DNA of 47,118 nucleotides, taken from contig JAQCEV010000010.1 of NCBI GenBank assembly GCA_027618515.1, positions 1 through 47,118 of the forward strand, given 5' to 3'. The notes under the pieces are model-generated. The model saw nothing but the letters and a program-made list of their open reading frames with translations, had not been told where the DNA came from and made no database searches. Below are positions 23,504 through 38,311 of the stretch, piece by piece (position 1 is the first letter of the stretch; every line of letters starts with the position of its first letter). The translations under genes and the position numbers were made by a program. This stretch comes from Chloroflexota bacterium (lineage in GTDB: Bacteria > Chloroflexota > Dehalococcoidia > Lucifugimonadales > Australimonadaceae).

Positions 23504-24819
23504 TCCTGGTGGGACTTCGTCGTGGTGCTCGGCGCTGCTTTGAGTACGGGCTTGCGCGCGGAGGCTGAGAGAGCAGCGGCACCTATGAGGAGGGCGATGC
23601 CGATGGCGAAGATGCCTCGGTAGCCACCGGTTTGGTCGAACCAGAGGGCAGCGGCGAACGGTCCAAGAGCGTTGGTGAACATCTGGACAGGTGAGATAAG
23701 CCCTCGGATGGCACCGATGGAGTGCCTGCCGAAGAAATCTGCCCAGATGACTTGGTTGTTGGTGATCTGAATCCCTGCAGCAGTTCCGTACATGATTCCG
23801 AAGAGGATGGCCATCGGGGTGCTGTGTACGAACAGCAGTACGACGATGCTGGAGGCTGTCAGCAGGTAGGCGGAGGCCAGCACGAATTGAGGCGCGACTT
23901 TCTCAACGACGAACCCGGTGAGGATGGTAGCGGGCATGCCCATGAGTGGGGCGATAGCCAGGGAGGCGACGGTCGCGCTGGTACTTACTCCGTTGCCCGT
24001 GAAGTAGGAGTACCAGTGGAAGTTGATGCCGGTGGCGACGAAGCTTTGGGTCGCTAGCGCGCCGAGCAGGAAGTAGAACGCGGGCGTTCGCAAGGCTTGC
24101 TTGCGGCTGAACGATACTTCTTCGGCGGGTGGAGGCGCTGAGCCGGGTGCGCCGGTCGAGCGCAGGTCAGGTATGCGGCCGTCGGGATGCTGGCCGATGT
24201 CTTCTGGGCGACGTCGGAGGAGCAAGGCGCTGGGGAGCAGCGCTACAACCCACACTGAAATACCAAGCGCGATGGAAGCGGCTCTCCAGCCACTGATGAC
24301 TAAGACCCAACCGATGATGACGGGGTAGGCGGCGTGGCCGAGTCGTTGGCCAAGGCTGGCGATGCCGATGGCACGGCCACGTTTGGCGATGAACCATTTG
24401 GGGATGATGACGCCCACGATCAGGAAGAACGTGGACGCTACGAGCGTGCGGCCTAGGAATTGCAGGATGAAGTACTGCCATAGCGAGTGCATCATGCCCA
24501 TGGCTATGAAGATTGCGCCCATGATGATGACGGCGACGGTCATCACCCATCGGCCGCCGTAGCGATCCATGATGGGCCCCATGAAGATGGCGGCTAGGCC
24601 TCCGGCGAAGGTGCCAAGGGCCATGGGTAGCGTGAACATGGCGCGCGTCCAGCCGAACTCATGGGTGATGGGTTCTTGGAAGACGCCCAGGATGGGGTTG
24701 GTTTCAACGCCGCCGGCGAACGAGACGAGGCTGACGACAGCGATGATCGTCCAGCCGTAGAACCTTCGTGGAGGTTTGTTGTTGGGGCCGCCGCCCTTCG
24801 TAGAGGAGTCGTCGCGCAT
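23500..24819 (-). CDS. MFS transporter, OFA/monocarboxylate-like
   Basis: The 439-residue protein has 12 predicted helices. It starts with RRFYGWTIIAVVSLVSFAGG, a Y-G-W entry typical of oxalate/formate- and monocarboxylate-type MFS carriers. Motif A is GPIMDRYGGRWVM. The central loop is LLLRRRPEDIGQHPDGR. It resembles the MFS protein at 36959-38311, including that loop. It starts 7 nt after the oxidoreductase gene and is probably co-transcribed with it. Its stop codon overlaps the end of the SDR gene on the other strand. A small organic acid is the likely substrate class, not the exact one. Confidence 0.85.
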   Translation of the reverse strand: MRDDSSTKGGGPNNKPPRRFYGWTIIAVVSLVSFAGGVETNPILGVFQEPITHEFGWTRAMFTLPMALGTFAGGLAAIFMGPIMDRYGGRWVMTVAVIIMGAIFIAMGMMHSLWQYFILQFLGRTLVASTFFLIVGVIIPKWFIAKRGRAIGIASLGQRLGHAAYPVIIGWVLVISGWRAASIALGISVWVVALLPSALLLRRRPEDIGQHPDGRIPDLRSTGAPGSAPPPAEEVSFSRKQALRTPAFYFLLGALATQSFVATGINFHWYSYFTGNGVSTSATVASLAIAPLMGMPATILTGFVVEKVAPQFVLASAYLLTASSIVVLLFVHSTPMAILFGIMYGTAAGIQITNNQVIWADFFGRHSIGAIRGLISPVQMFTNALGPFAAALWFDQTGGYRGIFAIGIALLIGAAALSASARKPVLKAAPSTTTKSHQD

Positions 24820-24826
24820 GTAGGCG

Positions 24827-25831
24827 CTAGGCGACCCTGACGACGAATTTGCCGAAGTGGTCGGAGCGCTCCATCTCGTCGTGGGCGTCGGCTATCTCTT
24901 CAAGGGGGAGTTCGCGATGGATAGCTCCCTTGAGCTGACCTTTGCCTGCGGCATCGGCGATCTGGCCGAGCTCGTCAGTGCTGCCCATGAAGACGCCGAA
25001 CAGTTTCAATTCCTTGGAGAAGAGTTGGCCTAAGTGAATCTCGGCTTTGTATCCGCTGGTGACGCCGCAGGTGCCGAAACGCCCGCCGCGGGCGAGGGAT
25101 GCGTAGGCTGCTTCGAAGAATAGCGCGCCGGTGCTGTCGACGATGAGGTCGACGCCGCGACCGCCGGTGATCTCTTTGACACGTTCGGCGAGGTCTTCGG
25201 TCTTGTAGTTGATGCTGTGGTCGGCGCCCAACTCGTGGGCCTTCTGTATCTTTTCTGGGGTGCTGGTGACGGCGATGCATTCCGCACCGATGACGCCCTT
25301 GATGATCTGGATGGCAGCGGTGCCGACACCGCTGGAGGCGGAGAGCACCATGGCTGTCTCGTGCTGCTGAAGCTGGCCTTCGCGGACGATGATGGACCAG
25401 GTGGGAAGGAATACGGTGGGCAGTGATGCTGCCTGGACGTAGGAGAGGGTGTCAGCGATGGGGACGACGTTGCCCGCAGGCACGGCGACGAGTTCAGCGT
25501 AGGCGCCTTGTACGTGGGTACCCATCATCTTGGGAAACGGCGTTGTTGATAGCAGTGGGTTGATGACGACGCGCTGGCCAACGGTGAGGCCCGCGACGCC
25601 ATTGCCGACTTCGACGATGTCGCCTGCGGAGTCGCCGCCGAGGATGCGCGGGAATTGGTCGTCGGCCTGCTTGGTGCCTCGGATCCCTGCGCGGGTGTAG
25701 AGATCAAGCCTGTTGATGGAGGCTGCCCTGACCCTGACGAGAACTTCGCCCGCTGCGGGTTTGGGGTCGGGCATGTCCCCGACTTCGATGGATGAAGGAT
25801 CGCCATGTTGGCGGATGAAGGCGGCTTTCAA
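24827..25831 (-). CDS. Zinc-free MDR-superfamily alcohol dehydrogenase/quinone oxidoreductase
   Basis: The protein has 334 residues. An N-terminal GroES-like domain (GEVLVRVRAASINRLDLYTRAG, GGDSAGDIVEVG) is followed by a Rossmann domain with SASSGVGTAAIQI, the A-x-x-G-x-x-G NADPH loop, then LGADHSINYKTEDL and GRGVDLIVDSTGA. The zinc ligands of true alcohol dehydrogenases are absent, so a quinone-reductase or enoyl-reductase role is likelier. The TTG at 25831 has AGGAG 7 nt upstream and is 1 nt after the stop of the polymerase-family gene. An ORF start 46 codons further upstream lies inside that gene and is rejected. Confidence 0.85.
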   Translation of the reverse strand: MKAAFIRQHGDPSSIEVGDMPDPKPAAGEVLVRVRAASINRLDLYTRAGIRGTKQADDQFPRILGGDSAGDIVEVGNGVAGLTVGQRVVINPLLSTTPFPKMMGTHVQGAYAELVAVPAGNVVPIADTLSYVQAASLPTVFLPTWSIIVREGQLQQHETAMVLSASSGVGTAAIQIIKGVIGAECIAVTSTPEKIQKAHELGADHSINYKTEDLAERVKEITGGRGVDLIVDSTGALFFEAAYASLARGGRFGTCGVTSGYKAEIHLGQLFSKELKLFGVFMGSTDELGQIADAAGKGQLKGAIHRELPLEEIADAHDEMERSDHFGKFVVRVA

Positions 25832-25832
25832 C

Positions 25833-27053
25833 TTAGATCTCCTGTAACCACTGCTTGATAAAGTGCGTGGCTCCGCGCCTGGTTCGCACTGTGTTGTCGA
25901 GTTCTGCGCTTCGCAGTGCTGCCAGCGCTTCGCCGATCCGGGGGCCGGGCGGCACGCTGAGGTGGGCAAGCGCTTTGCCGTCCAGGTGCCGTTGAACGTG
26001 CGCGGCGCGACGGATGTAACGTCGAACCGATGCCCTGACTGCTGAATCGGCTGACACGCTTGCTATCGCGGTCAGGGTTGCGGCTGGGGCATTGCCAATC
26101 ATTCGGTCGACCACGCTGGGTGGCGCTCCGCTCAACTGCGATTCAGCTCCGTGTGCGCGAGCGTTGGCTTCCGCTACGGTCGCTTGCTGATTCGACAGGC
26201 TGAGACGGCGCGTCAGGGACAGGACATCGCTCGTAGATAAAGGGTACATCAGCGCCGCGAGGAGTTCCAAGCCGGTCAGGTTGGCGCGTGCGGCGGAGCG
26301 GAGAGCCCGCGTGATTGCGCTCGCGCCAAGCGCGGGGTGAATCCGGGTGAGAAGTCCGCGACGGTGGGCCTCCAGCAGGGCTGTTGCGCCTCGGGGCTCG
26401 TCAAGCATGCGCTCGATCTCATGACGGATGCGCGTACCGGATAGGCGCTCGATGAGGGGCGCGTCGTGGCGCATCCAGCTAGCGGTGCGACGGTCGATGC
26501 GGAAGCCGAGCCTGACGGCGTAGCGCACGGCGCGGAAGGCGCGCGTGGGGTCGTCTTGAAATGAGCGTTGGTGCAGAACGCGAAGGAGGTGGGCGTCGAG
26601 GTCGGCTTGGCCGCCAAAGGGGTCGGTCATGTCGCCGAAGTCAACTGGTGCGAGGGATGCGGCCATGGCGTTGATGGTGAAATCGCGTCGGCTCAAATCC
26701 TCGCTGAGAGTGCTTGGAGTCACGACGGGTAGCGTCGCGGGTTGGGGGTAGGTCTCGGTTCGTGTGGTGGCGAGGTCGAAACGATGGCTGTCGATGGTTA
26801 GCTTGACGGTCATGAAAGGCGTGATTGGGGAAACGCTGCCGCCGAGGGTTGAGACGAGTGCGTGGCCAAGCTCGTTGGCGGGAGTCTGAGACGTGAGGTC
26901 GATGTCGAGGACGGGCCTGCCGAGCAGAGTGTCACGCACGATTCCGCCAACTGCCCAAAGCTTGGCTCCGTGGGCATCGGCGGCTTGGCCGAGCGCCTGG
27001 AGCAGCGCTAGCTGTTGCGCGTCAAGGGCGTGCTCGAATCGGACGGATGGCAT
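25833..27053 (-). CDS. cca: CCA tRNA nucleotidyltransferase / poly(A) polymerase family (class II)
   Basis: These enzymes add CCA or A residues to tRNA 3' ends without a template. The 406-residue protein has the class II head: WAVGGIVRDTLLG (34-45), the two metal-binding aspartates in LDIDLT (50 and 52), SRRDFTINAMA (121-131), and FQDDPTRAFRAVRYAVRLGF, the basic nucleotide-choosing helix. The C-terminal half is helical and not conserved. Sequence does not distinguish CCA-adding, A-adding and poly(A) enzymes. CCA activity is the safest guess if no other copy exists. Confidence 0.8.
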   Translation of the reverse strand: MPSVRFEHALDAQQLALLQALGQAADAHGAKLWAVGGIVRDTLLGRPVLDIDLTSQTPANELGHALVSTLGGSVSPITPFMTVKLTIDSHRFDLATTRTETYPQPATLPVVTPSTLSEDLSRRDFTINAMAASLAPVDFGDMTDPFGGQADLDAHLLRVLHQRSFQDDPTRAFRAVRYAVRLGFRIDRRTASWMRHDAPLIERLSGTRIRHEIERMLDEPRGATALLEAHRRGLLTRIHPALGASAITRALRSAARANLTGLELLAALMYPLSTSDVLSLTRRLSLSNQQATVAEANARAHGAESQLSGAPPSVVDRMIGNAPAATLTAIASVSADSAVRASVRRYIRRAAHVQRHLDGKALAHLSVPPGPRIGEALAALRSAELDNTVRTRRGATHFIKQWLQEI

Positions 27054-27088
27054 GGGGTGAGCGTACCACGGGGGACACGTTGCGGCGG

Positions 27089-27805
27089 TTAGTCGTGGAA
27101 GAGGTCGTTGAAGATGGTGCCATCAGGAAGGGCAGGGTAGACCTGGTGGAATATCTCGTATTTTTCAGGGAAGTCTTCCATCATCGCGGCGATATCTTGG
27201 GCGTCCTGCTGTGAGGCGTACATGCGCAGGGATCGAATTTTGGCGTACCACGTTTCGGCGACATCCATGATGACGTGGGGCTGGACTTCAACGCCGTCGA
27301 TGCCCAGCTCGAAGGTGTCCACGACATGCTGTGCGAGCGCCCAGAAGTAGAGCGTGGGCTCTTTGTCGGAGGACGCACGGTAGCGATCGAAGGCTTCAAC
27401 TGCGGCGTGGTGCATGACGATGTGGTCGACGTGGTTGGAGAGCCCGGTTGGGCCGAAGGCTAGAACGACATCGGGTTTCACTCGCTGCATGACCGCGAGG
27501 ACCTTGAGGACGACCTCTTCACGGTCGGCATCGCCGACTTCTTGGTCTCGGTAGTCGAGGTATATGGGTGGGTTGGGTACGCCGAGGTACTCGAGGACCG
27601 ACCGTTGCTCCGCTTCACGCACGGCTGGCAGGTCTTCGCGGGCGATGACGACGCCGCCGGTGCCGAGGGCACCCATCTCGCCACGGGTAGCGGTGATGAC
27701 GTGGATGTCGACGCCTTCTGCGGCGTAGCGTTTCATGAGGGCGGCTGAGCAGGATGTCTCGTCGTCCGGGTGGGCGAAGACTCCAAGTAGAACGCGGTCT
27801 GTCAT
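27089..27805 (-). CDS. PIG-L family N-deacetylase (LmbE-like)
   Basis: This 238-residue zinc enzyme has AHPDDE at residues 11-16 and a downstream NHVDHIVMHH motif; together they supply the zinc ligands (His, Asp, His) and the catalytic aspartate. Family members deacetylate N-acetylglucosaminyl lipids or thiol precursors such as those of mycothiol and bacillithiol. Nothing nearby identifies the sugar. It precedes the polymerase-family gene by 35 nt on the same strand. Confidence 0.9.
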   Translation of the reverse strand: MTDRVLLGVFAHPDDETSCSAALMKRYAAEGVDIHVITATRGEMGALGTGGVVIAREDLPAVREAEQRSVLEYLGVPNPPIYLDYRDQEVGDADREEVVLKVLAVMQRVKPDVVLAFGPTGLSNHVDHIVMHHAAVEAFDRYRASSDKEPTLYFWALAQHVVDTFELGIDGVEVQPHVIMDVAETWYAKIRSLRMYASQQDAQDIAAMMEDFPEKYEIFHQVYPALPDGTIFNDLFHD

Positions 27806-27850
27806 ATGGGACTCCTGAAGCGAATCACCTCAGTTTGCCACGGGTTGGCC

Positions 27851-29671
27851 CTAAAGAGGGATAACTTGCACGCCCGAGCCGTCGACGACTAGTAGGACGT
27901 GCTCGCCTGGGGAGTTGGATACAACGGTTGCTAGATCGGATGCTTGTTCATCGGTGAGGACGGGTACGCCAGCGTCATCGCGGCGTTCCCAGTAGGTGAC
28001 GCTCGTGTTGGCGTGGGCGGTGATGCGCTCGACGGTGGCACGGGCGTCGCTGGCCACGACTGCGGTTACGCGCTTGCGTGGAAGTTCAGGCTCGGGCTCG
28101 GACGCGCTTTCGGGTTCGAGGGCGCGATCCTCCTTCATGATTTGCCAGTGGTAGGCGCTGATTAGGGCCGCCGCTGCGACGATGCCGATCCCCCACTGGG
28201 AGTCGAAGAAGACCTGGGGCCGAAGGTCGCCATCGAAGGCGGCGAGGAGGATGCGGAAAAGGACGGCGCTGGCGGAGATGAGCGTGGCGAGGATGGCTAT
28301 GCCGAAGACGGAGAACATGTAGGCACGGCGCGATAGAGTTGTTATTTCATGGGCACGGGCGCCGGCCGCGACGATGGATGCTTGGCGCTGGAGCCAGTAG
28401 CGAACCCATATGGGAGCACCAACCAGAATAGCGGTCAGCGCGCCAGCGGTAGGTGAGGCGTCGTTGAAGGAGCCGATGACGGAGCTGGTGCTGGCGTCGA
28501 CGATCAGGGCGACGATGCGGCCTACGAGCAACGACACACCAACGGCGAGTGTGGCGAGGCCGACGGCGGCTGCCAGATAACGGTATACGCGTTCGCCGGA
28601 CTCGGCGCGCTGGGCGTCTTCAGCGGAGTCCTGCTGCGAGACTCGACGGTGGTAGATCCAGAGCGCGACTCCCGCGACGGTGACCGCGATGGCAGTTGAC
28701 AAGGTGTCGAAATGATTTGCCGCAGACGAGTCGGACTCGGTGTCGATGAACCAAAGGAGGATGGTGAATACGGCGATAGAGATGCCAGATACGGTGACAA
28801 CGAGACCGCCGAATATGCCGAGGACGTAGACGGCGGCGAGCCGAATCTCGGAGGTGCGGTCGCCGCTAGCGGCGCGGTGCCAGTGGAACCACCACCATGC
28901 GCCGCCAACGATGGCGAGCGCGGTGGCCGTGCGGACTTCATTGTTCCAGAAATCGCTGAACTTGGGGTCGATCAGGAGGTTGGTCCTGAAAAGATCGGCG
29001 TAGGCGTTGTCGAGTATGCCGTGGAGCAGGAAGGCAGCGCCTGCGGCGAGCATGATGAGGCCGTAGGCGGCGGTCAGGTAGACGTAGACCTTCCGCAGGG
29101 CAACGGCGACGAGGCTCGGCTGGCCCTCGATCGCTTCGGCACGCCAGTGGTAGTACCAGACGGCAGCCCAGACGAGTGGTGCAGCGAAGTCGGAGGCTCC
29201 GAGGTCATCGAACGCAAAGAGACCGCTGAGGGTCTGTGAGGCGGTGTAGGCGACGACGCTGGCGGAGATGAGCAGGACGGAGTAGGCGTAGAACTTGCGC
29301 CCGAGGCTGCCCGCTTCACCAGGGTAGGTGGCGAGGGACTTTGATCCGGCGCGCATGAGCAGCAACCAGATGGGGAATCCGACGATGGTGGCGGCAAGCC
29401 CAAAGGCGGCCTGATCGCTGCTGCCGCCGCGCCCGAAGGAGCTCTCGAAGAGTTGCTCTAGGGTGGAGCCGACCAGCATGGTGAGGCCGGACGCGGCGAG
29501 CATGAGGGAGATGAACGCGAGCCAGTACAGGAACAGGCGCCGAGTGGTGCCGATGCCTGGGGCTGGCTCGATGTCACGTGCGCGGCGGACAACGAGGACG
29601 ATGCCGACGATTAGCGCGACGGGTATGAGTAGGCCTACGAGGACTGACGCGAGGGGGAAGAAGAAATTCAT
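27851..29671 (-). CDS. DUF5671 multi-pass membrane protein
   Basis: The 606-residue protein has about 14 to 16 hydrophobic helices and is internally repetitive. The pattern Y-x-Y..A...L.....G...L replays four times, for example LFLYWLAFISLMLAASGLTM, KFYAYSVLLISASVVAYTA, KVYVYLTAAYGLIMLAAGA and RVYRYLAAAVGLATLAVGV. Each is followed by a loop with W-x-Y-H-x-R (VWYYHWRAEA, WWWFHWHRAA, LWIYHRR, SAYHWQIMK). These match DUF5671, common in Chloroflexota. The last 100 residues are a soluble, charged domain. Function is unknown; the aromatic-histidine loops could bind heme or a lipid, which is conjecture. Confidence 0.75.
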   Translation of the reverse strand: MNFFFPLASVLVGLLIPVALIVGIVLVVRRARDIEPAPGIGTTRRLFLYWLAFISLMLAASGLTMLVGSTLEQLFESSFGRGGSSDQAAFGLAATIVGFPIWLLLMRAGSKSLATYPGEAGSLGRKFYAYSVLLISASVVAYTASQTLSGLFAFDDLGASDFAAPLVWAAVWYYHWRAEAIEGQPSLVAVALRKVYVYLTAAYGLIMLAAGAAFLLHGILDNAYADLFRTNLLIDPKFSDFWNNEVRTATALAIVGGAWWWFHWHRAASGDRTSEIRLAAVYVLGIFGGLVVTVSGISIAVFTILLWFIDTESDSSAANHFDTLSTAIAVTVAGVALWIYHRRVSQQDSAEDAQRAESGERVYRYLAAAVGLATLAVGVSLLVGRIVALIVDASTSSVIGSFNDASPTAGALTAILVGAPIWVRYWLQRQASIVAAGARAHEITTLSRRAYMFSVFGIAILATLISASAVLFRILLAAFDGDLRPQVFFDSQWGIGIVAAAALISAYHWQIMKEDRALEPESASEPEPELPRKRVTAVVASDARATVERITAHANTSVTYWERRDDAGVPVLTDEQASDLATVVSNSPGEHVLLVVDGSGVQVIPL

Positions 29672-29680
29672 GAGTACTTC

Positions 29681-30217
29681 CTAGGAACCCGAATCTTTGG
29701 GAGTGAGGGTGGTCAGAGGGACCGGGGTCGCGGCTGGCCTGGATTTCACGGTGAAGGGACAGCCACTGAAGGGCCAGGGTGCCAGCGTGATGGCCCAGGT
29801 TTGATCGTGTTTGGCGAGGGCGAACCGCACATCGTAGTTGCTCTCGGAGAAGTCGAAGGGCGGTGAGCCGGAGAAGCTCGACACGCTGACACTCACGTCG
29901 GCTTGATCGTCGTAGATGTCGACGGAATGGAGGGCGACGCGGAGTCCGGCTCGCTCGCCGTAGGAGGCGCGCTGCCTGAAATCAGCACGGGAGCAATCAG
30001 CGACGGCATCGGGGTCGAGCATGTCGTATGCGGCGTCGAGCTCACCGTCATCGATGGCGAGGATGAAGTCCTGCACGCGGGCCTCGGGCGACCCTACAGG
30101 CAGCGGCCGAGGAGGGGTGCCGGATGAAAACAGGGTGACTGTCAAGGAGAGGATCACGAGCGCGCCGACACCAACGGCGATGCCGACGAGCCAGCGTCCT
30201 GATGATGTTGTGGGCAT
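29681..30217 (-). CDS. Membrane-anchored small extracytoplasmic protein, NTF2-like
   Basis: ATG at 30217 is used because AAGGAG lies just upstream; the longer frame from 30337 has no ribosome site. The 178-residue product has one N-terminal anchor helix (WLVGIAVGVGALVILSLTVT). It is followed by EARVQDFILAIDDGELDAAYDMLDPDAV, then beta strands (VALHSVDIYDDQADVSVSVS, YDVRFALAKHDQTWAITLA), the SnoaL/NTF2-like fold of DUF4878-type lipoprotein-like proteins. It is just upstream of the DUF5671 gene (9 nt) and likely in its operon. Confidence 0.65.
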   Translation of the reverse strand: MPTTSSGRWLVGIAVGVGALVILSLTVTLFSSGTPPRPLPVGSPEARVQDFILAIDDGELDAAYDMLDPDAVADCSRADFRQRASYGERAGLRVALHSVDIYDDQADVSVSVSSFSGSPPFDFSESNYDVRFALAKHDQTWAITLAPWPFSGCPFTVKSRPAATPVPLTTLTPKDSGS

Positions 30218-30369
30218 GGAAGGCTCCTTCGGGTATGAGGCATGTTCGCATCGGTGAGTCGCGATATACAGGAGTTCCAGAGGTTTCAGTCGCTGGATCG
30301 ATCCGCACGTATCCAGTGGCAACCAGCTAGTGCTCACCTATCAGACGCGCGGCGGGGGTGGGAAGTTCC

Positions 30370-32217
30370 CTAGCGTGTTGCGGTGAGGGTGAAGGAGCCT
30401 GGCTGGGTCGTCTGGTGCGTGAGCCCGCCAACGACGAGCACGAGGGGAGCGTTCACGACGAAGGTCGCGTCGTTGTTGCCGTCGAGGTCGATGGCGGTAA
30501 CGATTGCGTTGTCGCCGGTGCCTGTGATGGTGCGGAGCACGAAGCGTTGAGGGATGCCGTCGCGGGGGATGCGCGCGAAGCCCTCGCTATGCCAGCCTGC
30601 GCCCAGTTCGGCGTCGTCAGCGAAGCCTAATTCCGGGATGCTGATGTCGTCGATGCACCAGCCAGCCGAATTGACGGATTCGTCCGTGACGTAGTTGAAG
30701 CGGATGAGGACGACGGAATCCGCGTATTGAGCCAGGTCAATCTGCTCTTCCACCCAGCCGCCGCTCTCGCCGGTGTACGAGGGGCCGAGGGACGTGCCTA
30801 AGGAGTCATCGTCAGTGGTGCGCTCGCCTTCCAACGCGCGCCAAGAGACACCTCCGTCGGTGGATGCGGCCACATAGGCGCGGTCGAAGCCGTCCTCGAT
30901 GGCGTACCAAGACCAGAAGCGCAGCGTCGCACGGTCGATGGCGCGTAGATCAAACTCGCGGGTGAGGGTGGAGTCGATGCTGTCGCCTCGGTTGCCCCAC
31001 CAGCAGCGGTCGCCGCTGTGCGGTGCGACAGGGAGCGCGGGGGTGGTTGACGTGCCATCGAACCGCACCTGGAAGGTGAGGTTGCGGGGGTCGATGCGCT
31101 GGTACAAGCCGCCGAGTTGTGGAGCTGAGCCTTGGATGGTGCCAGGTGTGGCGACGAGGTGATCGACATGCACGTTGCCAGGCGGGGTGTCGTAGGCGTA
31201 GGGGCCATCGGTTGCGCGGGCGACGTTGGCGGCGAGCCAGTCGCCGAAGAACGAAGCGAAGTCCAAGGGCTGGCTTGCGAAGAATGCGGTCATTCCTTCC
31301 GCACTGTCGAGCGGCTGGCTGACGATCTGGTGGATGCTGTCGAGGCCTGTTTGGGTATGCAGGTAGCTGAAGAATAGTGACGCGGCCGCATAGGCGGGAA
31401 TCGACTTTCCGGGCTCCTCCGGCCAGTTGGCAAACGAAACTCCGGGGCTGTCGAAGTAGGCGTCGTGGGGGAGTTTGGGCAGATCCAAGAATCCGGCTGC
31501 GAACTCGGCGAGGCCTTCCGATATCCAGGTTTCCTCGGTGGGGTCGACGTGCCATTGGATGAGGTGTTGGAGTTCATGAGCGAGCGTCCCGAGGTAGCGT
31601 TCCGAGTCGGCATCGGAGCCGCTCATCACCATCATGACGCGCTCGTTGGAGAACCTTTGGGCTTCTTGTGGCAGCACGTCAGTGCTGGAGAAGTACCCCG
31701 CGAGCCCTGGTGTGCGGGCGTTGACGATGGTGATCTTTCCTGGCAGTTCGAGATCGGGCGCAAAGATACGCAGGACTTCAGGCAGCACTCGATGGTCGAA
31801 CGCATCGGCTGCACGTTCGAGGTCTTCGGAGTCCACGTTGATGGCGTCAGAGACGTACCAGAGCGCGGTATCGCTGACGTGTTGAAGGGTGGCTGTGACC
31901 TCACGCATCTGCGGGCCATCCACGTCATGGACCCAGAACGACGTTTGGGTGCCGATCGGTTCGTCGCGGTACAGCGTGTCGCTTGTTAGAGGGGCGGGTG
32001 ACTTGCCGAGGTAGCGCGCGACGAGATCAAGCCAGTTGCTTTCTGGCGGTCGTGGAATCTCAAAGTCCGTGGGTAGTGGGGCTGGCGTGGGGGTTGGCGA
32101 CGATGGGGTTGGAGTCGCCGCAAGCGTGGGCGTGGGCGTCGGGTCGGGGGTGCACGCGGTTAGCGCAGCGAGCGCGACCGCAAGGGTGACCAGGACGAGG
32201 ATCGCGTGTGCATTCAC
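30370..32217 (-). CDS. Lipoprotein zinc metallopeptidase, immune-inhibitor-A (M6)-like
   Basis: The 615-residue protein has a lipobox LTAC (Cys22) after the signal helix, then a TP-rich spacer (23-50). The catalytic zinc site is HELQHLIQWH at 214-223 with E234 in WISEGLAEFAAGF. The C-terminal half (about 390-560) has the MAM/jelly-roll features of InhA/M6 peptidases: LRFWSWYAIEDGFDRAYVAA, STDGGVSWRAL and SVVLIRFNYVTDESV followed by GWCIDDISI. It would be anchored outside the cytoplasmic membrane and cleave extracellular proteins. GTG start, 2 nt after pth. Confidence 0.85.
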   Translation of the reverse strand: MNAHAILVLVTLAVALAALTACTPDPTPTPTLAATPTPSSPTPTPAPLPTDFEIPRPPESNWLDLVARYLGKSPAPLTSDTLYRDEPIGTQTSFWVHDVDGPQMREVTATLQHVSDTALWYVSDAINVDSEDLERAADAFDHRVLPEVLRIFAPDLELPGKITIVNARTPGLAGYFSSTDVLPQEAQRFSNERVMMVMSGSDADSERYLGTLAHELQHLIQWHVDPTEETWISEGLAEFAAGFLDLPKLPHDAYFDSPGVSFANWPEEPGKSIPAYAAASLFFSYLHTQTGLDSIHQIVSQPLDSAEGMTAFFASQPLDFASFFGDWLAANVARATDGPYAYDTPPGNVHVDHLVATPGTIQGSAPQLGGLYQRIDPRNLTFQVRFDGTSTTPALPVAPHSGDRCWWGNRGDSIDSTLTREFDLRAIDRATLRFWSWYAIEDGFDRAYVAASTDGGVSWRALEGERTTDDDSLGTSLGPSYTGESGGWVEEQIDLAQYADSVVLIRFNYVTDESVNSAGWCIDDISIPELGFADDAELGAGWHSEGFARIPRDGIPQRFVLRTITGTGDNAIVTAIDLDGNNDATFVVNAPLVLVVGGLTHQTTQPGSFTLTATR

Positions 32218-32219
32218 GG

Positions 32220-32828
32220 TTAGTTGAAGTGATTCATGGCGTACTCGGTGCCATGCTCGACCCAGGCTTCGACGGCCACGGCTGCCTGCTCTAGGGTTTC
32301 TTTGAGCAACGTGGCTTCGTCGCCGGAGAACCCGCCAAGGACGTGTTGGATGGCTCCTTGGATGGGCCTGCCGATACCGATGCGGAGGCGAGGGTATTCT
32401 TGGGTGCCGAGGTCGGCGTTGATGGAGTTGAGCCCGTTGTGGCCGCCGGAGCCGCCAGACTTGCGGAGTCGCATCTTGCCGACAGGCAGGTCTAGGTCGT
32501 CGATCAGGATGAGCATGGAGGCGGGCTTGGCCTTGAATCGTGCGGTGAGGTAGCGGGCGGCGACGCCGCTTTTGTTGACGAATGTGCGTGGCTGCGCGAG
32601 CACGACGCTTTTCCCCGCGATGGTGCCTTGGCCGAGGATGGTGTCCTTGCGCTTGTCGTTGAGCCTGATGCGCGCGCGCTCGCCGAGGAGGTCGATGAGC
32701 ATGAAGCCCACGTTGTGCCTGGTGCCAGCGTACTTCTCTCCTGGGTTGCCGACGCCGATGAGCAGAAGCGGCGGCTCTTTGTCGCTCTGCTTACTGCGGC
32801 TCGATAGCCAATCGAAAACCTTAGCCAC
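32220..32828 (-). CDS. pth: Peptidyl-tRNA hydrolase
   Basis: Pth releases tRNA from stalled peptidyl-tRNA. The 202-residue protein has a 20-residue polar extension. GVGNPGEKYAGTRHNVGF follows with N28 and catalytic H38, then TFVNKSG (the substrate asparagine), the aspartate in LILIDDLDLP and GSGGHNGLNSI. The start is GTG at 32828 with GGAGG 6 nt upstream; that site lies inside the end of the small ORF 32821-33087, so the two are coupled by an 8-nt overlap. Confidence 0.95.
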   Translation of the reverse strand: MAKVFDWLSSRSKQSDKEPPLLLIGVGNPGEKYAGTRHNVGFMLIDLLGERARIRLNDKRKDTILGQGTIAGKSVVLAQPRTFVNKSGVAARYLTARFKAKPASMLILIDDLDLPVGKMRLRKSGGSGGHNGLNSINADLGTQEYPRLRIGIGRPIQGAIQHVLGGFSGDEATLLKETLEQAAVAVEAWVEHGTEYAMNHFN

Positions 32829-33035
32829 CCTGATCCTCCGGTTGGTCGATGAGTTCGGTGATGAACTGGACGACTACATCATCTAGTACGTTCGCGAGCC
32901 CGGATAGGTCGCTGACCTGGACCACCTGGATGAAGCGATCGATCTGGTCGTGCCCAGGGCGTTCGAGTATGCGGTGAGCCATGGTGAGCGCGAGGCGTCG
33001 ATTCTGCTCGCCTAGCGCTTCATCTACGTAGGCGG

Positions 33036-38307
<5,272 letters not shown>

Positions 38308-38311
<4 letters not shown>

